Shown here in pieces: positions 45,621-55,480 of a DNA stretch of 64,000 nucleotides. The DNA is from Dugong dugon (Eukaryota; Chordata; Mammalia; Sirenia; Dugongidae). The DNA lies in NCBI GenBank assembly GCA_030035585.1, contig CM057472.1, forward strand, positions 94,299,601-94,363,600, read 5' to 3'. A program made the position numbers and the translations under genes. Each line of letters begins with the position of its first letter. The stretch's first letter is position 1. The notes beneath the pieces were generated by a model. That model was not told the origin of the DNA. It did no database searches and saw only the letters and a list, made by a program, of their open reading frames with translations.

Positions 45621-47032
45621 GAGGGAGGGGGCAAGATGGCGCTCTAGGCAGAAGCACCACGCCGTCCCTCCACAGCAAAGATCTGAAAAACTAAGCCTAA
45701 CAGAGAATCAACAATCCTGAAACCCTAGAACACCAAATGAAGAGATAAAGAACTCAGCCAAACACCAAACGGAGTGAGAATACTAAAAGAGAACGGAGAG
45801 CGAGGAGAGACTCAGGCAGAGATTCCTTACCAGCTAACGCAGCGCGGATCCACCATCTTGGATTCCTATCGGAGACCAGCGAAGGGGAGAGCAGCCTTGC
45901 AGAGCATCTGGTCGGAGACAGAACGACCGGTAAAATGCGGTGCGTGGTCTCCCAACCCCACCCCTCTCCACCTCAGCTGGGGATCCCCTGCTTTCTGTGG
46001 CCAGGGTCCCTAGGCTGGGGGGCGCCGGTGCTTGGATTCCGTGCACCCGGGCTGGCAGCTAGCGAACCTTTTTCTGCCGCCTCCCCCTCCTTTTGCCTGG
46101 GGGCCTGGTTCCGAGTGCTGTCTTTGCTCTCTTCTGCGGAGCTGTGGGGCTGCGTTCGGGCGTGTGGCTGTTTCCAGGTCTGGGCTACCACGCTGGTGGG
46201 ATCCCGGGGCCTTTGTTCGTTGGCCCCTCTGCTTCCCGTGGCCACGGTCTCTTAACCCCGAGACTACCGTCTTCTTGGAATTCGCACCCCTGATTGGGGG
46301 CTCTCTGGGTCCCATTTGTAGGCACTGACTGCTGGTGTTGCACTTTTTTTTTTTTTCAATTTTATTTTTCTTCCTTTTTTGATTAGTTTTGTCATCTTTT
46401 ACCTCTTTTTCCCTTTTGTCTTTCTTCATTGCTTAATTTCTCATCTCTCTATCTCTTCCTTCTCTTTCTGATCCCTGAATACCAGGCAATGTATGCCTCT
46501 GTACCTTCTGGCCAGGCTGAGCTGTGAAAATTGAGAACGACTCCCCCAGACCTCATAGCTGCATCAGTGGGATCCCTGGGAACTTTGCAGTTCTTTAACT
46601 TTTCTGATTTTTATTTGTTCAGTCTTTCCTTTTCTTTCTCTTCCCCCTTCTGGTTTCCTCCAACCCATAGTCTCCATCTGTACATTCCAATGACAAGCTC
46701 CCCTAGCATTCTTTTATGTTTGTATGCTTTTTACTCCTCCTCCTCTCTCCTCTCTCCCATATCCAGCTTAGCTTCACACATAACCATCTTCCCGCTGCAC
46801 CCTACCTACCTGCACCGTGCACTAGACATCACACCACCAAGCGGTGCAGGCACGCCCTATTGGAACCTGCCCAGCACTGACTACCAACAGTCCTGGTGGC
46901 TGCGGTGAGTGCCACAAGCAACCCATCCCAGTGGCTCCTCCTCAGCTAGATCTACCCAGCTGTACCACAAGGACGAAACAAAAAAAAAAAAAAAAAAAAC
47001 TACACTCAATAAACGAGAGAAATATCTACTGA
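45621..47032 (+). promoter_or_regulatory. L1 5' UTR / internal promoter
   Basis: This 1.4-kb leader is GC- and CpG-rich between about 45,830 and 46,300, unlike the AT-rich surroundings, and then turns pyrimidine-rich (46,340-46,800). It holds no convincing sense gene. In L1 families this region carries the internal RNA polymerase II promoter. The element begins at the G-rich run, so the 5' end looks complete. An A-run of about 20 nt sits at 46,979-46,999, some 35 bp before the ORF1 start. Confidence 0.8.
45632..45640 (+). promoter_or_regulatory. YY1-type motif CAAGATGGC at L1 start
   Basis: CAAGATGGC lies 12 bp inside the element. In human L1 the same motif in the same place binds YY1 and positions transcription initiation. 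Binding in this species is inferred from motif and position. Confidence 0.6.
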
Positions 47033-48080
47033 ATGCCCCGAAAACAGCAAACAATATCAAAACATTTACAAAAACAAGACAAGATGGCTCCAATAGGCGT
47101 CCAAATTAAAACACCAGATAACTCTCCTGTGGAAGAAAATGCACTAGAAGTACCTGATACGGAACTCAAATCACTAATACTCGGAATTTTCCAAGAACTG
47201 AGGCAAAAAGCTGACAAACATGAGGAAAAAATAGACAAATTTATGGAAAATACAGATAAAAAAATTGGAAGAATTCAGGAAGATGATGCAGGAACAAAAT
47301 GCCAAAATAAATTCACAACTCGAAATTATACAAAAACAACAATTAGAAATCCAAAAGATAAACAACAAGATTTCAGAAATGGACGGTGTCATAGAAGGGC
47401 TGAGCAGTAGATTTGAAACCATGGAAGACAGGATCAGTGGAACTGAAGACAAACACTTGGATACAACTCTGTTTCAGGAAAACTCAGAAAAAAGAACAAG
47501 AAACATGAAGAGACCCTGAGAGTTATGTGGGACACAATTAAAAGCAAAAACTTACGAGTGATTGGCATACCAGAACACGGGGAGAAAACAGAAAACACAG
47601 AGAGGATCATTGAGGAACTGCTGACAGAAAACTTTCCCAATATCATGAAAGATGAAAAGCTGGCCATCCAAGAAGCTCATCGAACCCCATATAGAAGAGA
47701 CCCCAAAAGAAAATCACCAAGACATATATTCACACTCGCTAAAACTAAAGACAAACAAAGAATCCTGAGAGCAGCTCGTGAAAAACAAGAAGTCACATAC
47801 AGAGGATAAACAATAAGACTAAGCTCAGATTATTCAGCAGAAACCATGCAGGCAAGAAGGCAATGGGATGACATATATAAAATCTTGAAAGAAAAAAAAT
47901 TGTCAGCCAAGAATAATATATCCTGCAAAACTCTCATTCAGATTTGATGGTGAAATTAGGTCATTTCCAGATAAACAGAAACTAAAGGAATATGCAAAAG
48001 TCAAACCAAACTTATAAGAATTATTAAAGGGAGTTCTTCGATCAGAGGGCAAACAGCTTCAACCCTCAGGCAGGACCTAG
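47033..48080 (+). pseudogene. L1 ORF1 relic (RNA-binding chaperone), frameshifted
   Basis: ORF1p is the trimeric L1 RNA-binding protein. The reading starts at ATG 47,033 (MPRKQQ...) about 35 bp after an A-run. It runs in one frame to about 47,270, moves to another for a glutamine-, isoleucine- and lysine-rich coiled-coil stretch (about 47,265-47,500), and returns to the first frame for the RRM-like part (47,525 onward, RVIGIPEH). A TAA at 47,807-47,809 follows. A C-terminal-domain-like stretch continues in shifted frames with another in-frame TAA near 48,020, to a TAG at 48,078-48,080. Two frameshifts upstream, a stop, and further damage downstream make this non-functional. The roughly 350-codon span matches normal ORF1 length. 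Confidence 0.85.
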
Positions 48081-48495
48081 GACCTAGGACGCAGGTTCAC
48101 ATGAACCAGATACCATTCTAGGAACTGAACTACAGAGGACTTTCCAAAAACAAAAGATATACAACAGGGAATCAGAGAAATCAATCAAAGGATGACAACA
48201 ACATAAAAACAATCAAAGAGGGAACAAACGGCATAGGTATAGAACCTTCTAAGGAGAAGAAGGCAAGGCGATACCAAGTAACGGTAGACTGCTTCAAAAT
48301 TATAAAGATAAGGGTAAAATTCATGGTAACCACAAAAAAAGTTAACAAACCAACTCATAAAAATAAAGATGAAAAACATAAAGTCTCAACAAAAACAAAA
48401 GAAATGAACACAAAATCCACAAACAAAAGTACCTCAGCACAAGAGAGTAAGAAGAACAAAGAAAACTTCAGCATCACAAAAAAAAGCACTACAAA

Positions 48496-51400
48496 ATGAC
48501 AGCAACAAACTCACATCTATCAATAATTACACTGAACGTAAATGGACTCAATGCACCCATAAAGAGACGGAGAGTGGCAGAATGGATAAGAAAACAGGAT
48601 GCATCAATTTGCTGTCTACAAGAGACACACCTTAGAAACAAAGATGTGAATTTATTAAAAATCAAAGGTTGGAAAAAAATATATCAGGCTAACAACTATC
48701 AAAAAAGAGCAGGAGTGGCAATTCTAATCTCAGATAAAATAGACTTTAAAACAAAATCTACCATAAAAGACAAAGAAGGACACTATATAATGATTAAGGG
48801 GATGATCCATCATGAAGACATAACCATAATAAATATCTATGCACCCAATGACAGGGCTCCAAAATACATAAAAAAAACTCTAACAACACTGAAAAGAGAA
48901 ATTGACAGTTCCACAATAATAGTAGGAGACTTCAACACACCACTCTCAGTAAAGCACAGAACAACTAAAAAGAAACTCAGCAAAGATACAGAAGACCTAA
49001 AGGGCACAATCAGCCAACTGGACCTCATAGACATATATAGAACAATCCATCCAACAGCTGCAAATTATACATTCTTTTCCAATGTACATGGAACGTTCTC
49101 CAGAATAGACCACATCTTAGGCCACAGAGCAATCCTCAACAAGATCCAAAATGCTGAGATAATTCACAGTATCTTCTCTGACCACAATGCCATCAAGGTA
49201 GAAATTAACACTAGAAAGAGCAAGGAAAAAAAATCAAACACATGGAAACTGAATAATAATCTGCTTACACATCAATGGGTAATAGAAGAAATCAGAGATG
49301 GAATTAAAAAATTCCTAGAATCAAATGAAAATGAAAACACATCATACCAAAACCTTTGGGACACAGCAAAGGCAGTCCTCAGAGGACAATTTATAGCAAT
49401 AGATGCACATATCAAAAAAGAAGAAAGGGACAAAATCAAAACATTAACTACAGAACTCAAACAAATAGAAAGAGAACAACAAAAAAAGCCTACAATCACC
49501 AGAAGAAAGGAAATAGTAAAGATCAGAGCAGAAATAAATGAAATAGAGAACAGAAAAACAATAGAAAGAATCAACAAAACCAAAAGTTGGTTCTTTGAAA
49601 GAATCAACAAAATCGACAAAGCACTGGCCAGACTGACAAAAGAAAAACAGCAGAGGGCACAAATAACCCAAATAAGAAATGAAATGGGGGACATTACAAC
49701 AGACCCAACTGAAATAAAAACGATTATAACAGAATATTATGAAAAACTATATTCCAACAAATTTGAAAACCTAGAGGAAATGGATAAATTTCTAGAAACA
49801 TACGGCCTACCCAAACTACAACAAAGTGATATTGAAAACCTGAACAGACCCATAACAAGAGAAGAGATTGAAAAGGTCATAAAAAAACTCCCAACCAAAA
49901 AAAGCCCTGGCCCAGATGGCTTCACTGGAGAATTCTACAAAACATTTACAGAAGAGCTCGTACCAGTTCTACTCAAGCTATTTCAGAGCATAGAAGAGGA
50001 AGCAACACTTCCAAATTCATTCTATGAAGCCAGCATAACGCTGATACCAAAACCAGGCAAAGACATCACAAAAAAAGAAAATTACAGACCAATATCTCTC
50101 ATGAATATACACGCAAAAATTCTGAACAAAATTCTAGCCAATAGAATTCAGTATCATATCAAAAAAATAATACACCACGACCAAGTAGGATTCATACCAG
50201 GTATTCAAGGATGGTTTAACATTAGAAAATCCATCAACGTAATCCACCACATAAATAAAAGGAAAGAAAAAAATCACATGATCATCTCAATTGATGCAGA
50301 AAAGGCATTTGACAAAGTCCAACACCCATTCCTGATAAAAGCTCTCAATAAAATAGGTATAGAAGGGAAATTTCTCAACATAATAAAGGGCATCTATGCA
50401 AAACCAACAGCCAACATCATTCTTAATGGAGAGAGGCTGAAAACATTCCCCTTGAAAACAGGAACAAGACAAGGATGCCCTTTATCACCACTCCTATTTA
50501 ACATTGTGCTGGAAGTTCTAGCTAGAGCAGTAAGGCAAGAGAAAGAAATAAAGGGCATCCAAATTGGTAAAGAAGGAGTTAAACTCTCCCTGTTTGCAGA
50601 TGATATGATACTATACATAGAAAACCCTAAAGACTCCACGAGAAATTTACTGGAACTAATAGAAAGATTCAGCAGAGTAGCAGGATACAAGATAAACATT
50701 CAAAAATCAGTTGGATTCCTATACACCAGTAAAGAGAACGATGAAAAGGAGATCAGGAAATCAATACCATTTTCAATAGCCCCTAAAAAGATAAAATACT
50801 TAGGAATAAATCTGACCAGGAATATAAAAGACCTATACAAAGAAAACTACAAAACACTGCTGCATGAAACCCAAAGGGATCTACATAAATGGAAAAACAT
50901 ACCATGCTCATGGATAGGCTGACTCAACATTGTGAAAATGGCAATTCTACCTAAAGCAATCTACAAATACAATGCAATCCCAATACAAATACCAACAATA
51001 TTCTTCAAAGAGATGGAAAAACTAATTATTAACTTTATATGGAAAGGGAAGAAACCCAGAATAAGTAAAGCACTACTGAAGAAGAAGAATAAAGTTGGAG
51101 GACTCACACTACCTGACTTCAGAACCTACTATACAGCTACAGTACTCAAAACAGCCTGGTGTTGGTACAACAGAGACATTGACCAATGGAACAGAATTGA
51201 GAACTCAGATGTAAATCCATCCACCTACGGTCACCTGATTTTTGACAAGAGCCCAAAATACATCAAATGGGGAAAAGACAGTCTTTTTAACAAATGTTGC
51301 TGGCAAAACTGGATATCCATTTGTAGAAAAATGAAACAGGACCCATACTTCACACCATATACAAAAACTACTTCAAAATGGATCAAAGACCTGAATATAA

Positions 51401-52317
51401 AGCCTCAAACTATAAAATTCACAGAAGAAAAAATAGGACCAACACTTCAGGCCTTAATACATGGCATTAACAGGATACAAACCATAAACATCAACACAAA
51501 AAACCCAAGACATAAACTAGATAATTGGGATCTTCTAAAAATCAAATATCTATGCTCTTCAAAAGACTTCACCAAAAGAGTTAAAAGAGAACCTACAGAC
51601 TGGGAAAAAATTTTTGGACAGTACAAGTCAGACAAAGGTCTAATCTCCATAATCTACAAGAAAATCCAACACCTCTACAACAAAAAGACAACCAATCCTA
51701 TCAAAAAATGGGCAAAGGAAGTGAACAGACACTTCACCAAGGAAGACATTCAAATGGCCAACAGACACATGAGGAAATGCTCGCGATCACTAGCCATTAG
51801 AGAAATGCAAATTAAAACCACAATGAGATACCATCTCACCCCGGCATTACTGGCACGAATCAAAAATACTGGAAATAACAAATGTTGGAGGGGCTGCGGG
51901 GAGATGGGAACTCTTATACACTGCTGGTGGGAATGCAAAATGATACAACCATTTTGGAAAATGATATGGCGTTTCCTCAGAATGCTAGAAATAGACATAC
52001 CATTCAATCCAGAAATCCCACTCCTAGGAATATATCCTAGAGAAATAAGAGTCATCACTCGAATAGACATATGCACACCTATGTTCATGGCAGCATTATT
52101 CACAATAGCAAAACGATGGAAACAACCTCGATGTCCATCAACAGATGAATGGATACACAAACTATGGTACATACACACGATGGAGTACTATGCAACGAGA
52201 AAGAACAACAATGAATCTGTGAACCATCTCATAACATGGATGAAACTGGAGGACATCATGCTGAGTGAAATAAGTCAGTCACAAAAGGACAAATATTGTA
52301 TGAGACCTCTATTGTAA
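48496..52317 (+). pseudogene. L1 ORF2 (endonuclease-reverse transcriptase), one internal stop
   Basis: ORF2p nicks target DNA and reverse-transcribes L1 RNA at the nick. The frame from ATG 48,496 is open for 808 codons to a TGA at 50,920-50,922, then stays open in the same frame to 52,317: 1,273 codons in all, close to the 1,275 of human ORF2p. Endonuclease residues fall at the human positions: E43 (QETH), D145 and N147 (GDFN), D205 (IDH), H230 (SDH). The RT has [27 protein letters not shown] and FADD at residues 700-703. A Cys/His/Trp-rich segment (HCWWEC) lies near the C-terminus. The TGA sits where other L1s have Arg, consistent with a CGA-to-TGA change at a CpG. The upstream product would keep endonuclease and the RT core but lose the C-terminal third. 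Confidence 0.95.
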
Positions 52318-53331
52318 AAACCCATGAAAAAATTCACATGCAGAATGTAACAATCCTTGTTGGTTACCAGGGTTGGGGGGGTGGAATACTAAATAGGTAA
52401 TAGGTAAGTGGTAACTTGGGTGAGAGGTGAGATAGTACATAGTACAGTGGAAACTAACACAACCTGCACAAGGAAAGGTCATGGAGGCCCTATAGACACA
52501 TCCAAACCCCCCGAGGGACTGAGTTGTTGGACGGAGGGCTCTGGGGGCCATGATCTCGGGGAACATCTAGCTCAATTGGCATGACACTACTTATAAAGAT
52601 AATGCTCTACATTCTACCTTGGTGAGTAGTGTCTGAGGTCTTAAAAGCCTATGAGCGGCCATCTAAGATACTCCACTGATTTCATCCCTTCGGGAACAAG
52701 GGAGAATGAAGAGAACAGGATTCAACGAAAAGATTAGTCCAAACGACTAATTGTCCACAGCTACCAAGGCCTCCACCGGACTGAGTCCAGTACAGCTGAA
52801 TGGTGCCCGGCTACCACCAATGACTCCTCTGACCAGGATCACAACAGAGGGTTCTGGGCAGAGCTGGAGAAGGATGTAGAGCATAATTTTAACTCCCAAA
52901 AAAAAAAGAAGACCAGATTTACTGGCCTAAAGAATACTAGAGAAACCTCAAGAGTGTGGCCCCCAGACACCCTTTCAGCTCAGAGGTGAAGTTACCTTCG
53001 AGGTTCGATGTTAAGCCTGGGAATGGACAGCCCAGTAAAACTAAATGGGACTAACGAGGTACAGGAGTCCGGTGACAAGGGCCAGAAGGCAGAGGGAGAG
53101 TAGGAAACTGATGATAAGGAACACAAATTGAATAAGGACACTTTCGATGTATTGTGAGATTGTTGACCACTGCTATAGGGCAACATTTGTAGTAACTATT
53201 AAATGGGAGGCTGTTTTGTCCTGTAAGCCTTCATCTTGGGCGAGAATGGCAGCACAATTGGAAGAGCATAGTCAATATCACTTAAATGTGTAAGTAAAAA
53301 GTTTTGAAATGGTGTTTAAATAAAATAAAAA
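52318..53331 (+). mobile_element. L1 3' UTR
   Basis: About 1 kb between the ORF2 stop and the A-rich end 'aaataaaataaaaac'. A G-run (52,374-52,381) lies just after ORF2, as in other mammalian L1 3' UTRs. Similar sequence recurs in the window in sense (39,395-40,192) and antisense (23,776-24,100; 25,990-26,440), so the long 3' UTR is a family property. Confidence 0.85.
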
Positions 53332-53656
53332 CAAATGAGACTAAAGAGGTACAATAGTCCACTGACAAGGTCCAGAAGACAGAAGGGGACAAAGAAGTCC
53401 CCTGGTGATAGGGAACACAAGGTGGAGTAAGGATATTCTTGATGTGCTGTGAGATTGTTAACCATTGTCATAGGGCAACATGTGTAGTAACTGTTAAATG
53501 AGAAACTATTTTGTTCTGTAAGCCTTCATCTTAAGTGAGAATAACAGCACAGTTGGAAGAGTGTAGTCAATGTCACTGAACTGTGAATGTAGAAATTCTT
53601 GAAACGGTGTATCTTTGGCCATCTTTAATTTTCATCAAAAAAAAAAAAAAAAAAAG
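53332..53656 (+). mobile_element. Second L1 3' end, 5'-truncated
   Basis: Resembles 53,036-53,331 along its length, with many substitutions and small indels ('actaaagaggtacaatagtcc', 'gagattgttaacca', 'gtaagccttcatctt'), and ends in its own A-run of about 20 nt at 53,637-53,656. It therefore represents a separate L1 3' terminus placed directly behind the full-length copy. Confidence 0.8.
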
Positions 53657-53790
53657 GTTGAGAATTTAGAGGCTTAATACGTTGTGGGGTTGTTAACCAA
53701 TGTCATAGAACAACATGTGTACTACTATTTCATGAGAAACTATTTGCTCTGTAAGCTTTCACCTGAAGTACAATAAAATATAAAAAAAAA
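53657..53790 (+). mobile_element. Third L1 3' end, 5'-truncated
   Basis: A further diverged copy of the last ~110 bp of the 3' UTR ('tgttaaccaatgtcatag', 'ctctgtaagctttcacctg'), ending in an A-rich tail. It matches the version ending at 40,192 better than the neighbouring copies do ('ctctgtaaactttcacct'). Confidence 0.75.
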
Positions 53791-53935
53791 TAAAATAATG
53801 CAAAGAAATCGCTTATGCCTTTCACCAAGCTTCTTCCCCCAATGGTAACATTTTGCATAAATATAGTACAATATCACCACCAAAAATTGATATTAATATT
53901 GATACAATTCACCAAGCTTGTATGACTGGCTTTTT
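53785..53935 (-). mobile_element. Ancient L1 3' relic, right half
   Basis: Continues the relic interrupted at 45,620: 'aaaataatgcaaag', then 'cttcccccaatggtaaca' and 'tatagtacaatatcacc', all familiar from old antisense L1 sequence. The repeated 'aaaataat' at both edges is a probable target-site duplication. Confidence 0.55.
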
Positions 53936-54057
53936 TAAAAAATAAAAATAAAAAAAGAATAGAATAGAAACTAATGGAAAGCATTGCATACAGCAAAGAT
54001 AAGACCCATTTCTGAACCTTGATTCAGTTATATGTGCACAGTTGTATCTGTGCTAAC

Positions 54058-54172
54058 GCAAGGTTGGCAGTTCAAATCCACCAGCCTTTCCCTGAAAGCC
54101 CTATGGGGCAGTTCTACTCTGCCCTATAGGGTCGCTAAGAGTCAGAATCGACTTTAACAGCAATGAGTTATA
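54058..54172 (+). mobile_element. AfroSINE type A, 5'-truncated
   Basis: Sense, from 'caaggttggcagttcaaatcc' (B box) to 'agtcagaatcgactttaac'. The A-box half is missing. Confidence 0.83.
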
Positions 54173-54329
54173 CCACAGTTCCCCATTAATTATGTAGTTA
54201 ATTATCAGCCTAACAAATATTTTGTTTTATACTGAAGAATTATAGAGATTGAATTAAAATTTAACAGATTTATAAATATTTAAGTATGTTAAGTGAATTC
54301 AGAGCTGTAAAAACAACTTTGATCAAAAA

Positions 54330-54840
54330 GTCATTGATTTTAGTTGTTAGAGAAATGCACATCAAAACCACAATGAGATGCCACTTCATATTATCAAACG
54401 TATAGAAAATAACAAGTGTTGGTGAGGTAGTGGGGAAATTGGACTACTCTTATACTCCTGGCAAAAATATAAAATGGTGAGTCTGCTGCTGAAAACAGTT
54501 TTGCAGTTTCTCAGAAAGTTAAACTTAGAAATACCACATGACACAGCAATTCTACTCCTAGGCATATACTCAAAAGAATTGACACATATACACCAATGGT
54601 CACTGCAGCATTATTCACAATAGCTAAAACATGGAAACAACCCAAATGTTCATCAACAGATGAATGGATAAACACAATGTGCTGTATACATACAGTGGAG
54701 TATTATTCATCTATAAAGAGAAATGAAGTTCTGATACATGCTACCACATGGATGAACCTTAAAAGCATGCTATTAAGTTGTATAAGCCAGAAACAAAAAG
54801 ACAAATACTGTATAGTCCCATTTATGTGAAATATCCACTA
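54330..54840 (+). mobile_element. L1 ORF2 3' fragment, left half
   Basis: 'agagaaatgcacatcaaaacc', 'ccacaatgagatgcc' and, at 54,596-54,829, an open piece with [15 protein letters not shown] and STDEW show the ORF2 C-terminal region. More diverged from 51,800-52,300 than a recent copy would be. Continues after the SINE at 55,045. Confidence 0.85.
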
Positions 54841-55044
54841 CCACCAATTGCTGTCATGTTGACTTCAACTCATGACAACCCCATGGTGTCAGAGTAGAAC
54901 TGCGCTCCATAGGGTTTTCAATGGTTAATTTTTGAGACGTAGATTGCCAGACCTTTCTTTTGAAGTGCCTCTAGGTTGGCTTGAACTGCCAGCCTTTCAG
55001 TTAGAAGCTGAGTGACTTAACTGTTCATAGCACCCAGTGACTCC
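54841..55044 (-). mobile_element. AfroSINE type B inside an L1 fragment
   Basis: Antisense, 'ccaccaattgctgtcatg' to 'gcacccagtgactcc'. L1 sequence is continuous on both sides; 'atgtgaaatatcc' and 'acatgaaatacag' are the probable duplicated target. Confidence 0.85.
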
Positions 55045-55120
55045 ACATGAAATACAGAATAAGTAAATCCATTGAGGCAAAAGAAGATTCGTGGTTACCA
55101 GGGGATGAGGGGAGGGGAGA
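55045..55120 (+). mobile_element. L1 3' fragment, right half
   Basis: 'catgaaatacagaataag' and 'gtggttaccaggggatgag' continue the L1 sequence cut by the SINE at 54,841-55,044. Confidence 0.7.
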
Positions 55121-55480
55121 ATGTGAGACAGTGCCCCCACAGTGTTGCATTAAAAATCCTGTTTCCTTTGCTGGGCTTTCTCCCCAACAACTTTGCATTT
55201 GAATCCTGCCTTTGCTTGGAGGTTATATGTAAACCCTGTTGGCCTGCGTAGAATGATTAAGAATGTTGCTGACATAACGTGTAGGAACTCCCTACTTGTG
55301 AATCCCTTAAAAGTAACTTGTCTGCCTGCCCTTGAGGAGAAGTCTTGGCAGCAACAGCTCCGACTGACTCCTTTTCCTTGTACAACAAAATAAAGGTGTT
55401 TTTCTTGTTGTCCCACCTCAGTCTCTCGTTCATTGGCCGATACAAGTCATGGCGAGCAAAAACCTGGGGTTTCCACCTGG
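55121..55480 (+). mobile_element. ERV LTR-like remnant
   Basis: 'tacaacaaaataaaggtg' (AATAAA at about 55,388), then 'cccacctcagtctctcg', 'ttcattggccgatac' and 'ggcgagc' look like the R/U5 end of an ERV1-type LTR. The left border is uncertain, no target duplication was found, and no viral genes follow. Confidence 0.45.

Larger units (their letters stand above)
45621..53331 (+). mobile_element. Full-length L1 (LINE-1) retrotransposon, long 3' UTR
   Basis: About 7.7 kb with every L1 part in order: GC-rich 5' UTR starting with a G-rich run and CAAGATGGC, a decayed ORF1 (47,033-48,080), a roughly 415-bp spacer, ORF2 (48,496-52,317) and a 3' UTR of about 1 kb ending in an A-rich tail near 53,331. 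The 5' end directly follows 'aaaaataatacag' preceded by 'ttt', an L1 endonuclease-type TT/AAAA site. A similar 'aaaataatgcaaag' occurs only at 53,785, after two more L1 3' ends. ORF2 has one stop, so the copy is young or recently silenced; ORF1 has several lesions. It is not autonomous as read. Confidence 0.93.

Noticed and set aside
46531-46908. 125-codon plus-strand frame in the L1 5' UTR
   Set aside because: Serine/leucine-rich translation of a pyrimidine tract; it is not the known ORF1 position.
49272-49694. 140-codon minus-strand frame
   Set aside because: Antisense of the L1 ORF2 region between endonuclease and RT; composition follows from A-rich sense DNA.
51750-52178. 142-codon minus-strand frame
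   Set aside because: It is the antisense shadow of L1 ORF2; a similar shadow appears on the plus strand at 24,256-24,522 over the antisense L1.
45621-53790. A new type of multi-gene system in the 8-kb block
   Set aside because: Every part is explained by L1 structure; only the serial 3' ends are unusual.
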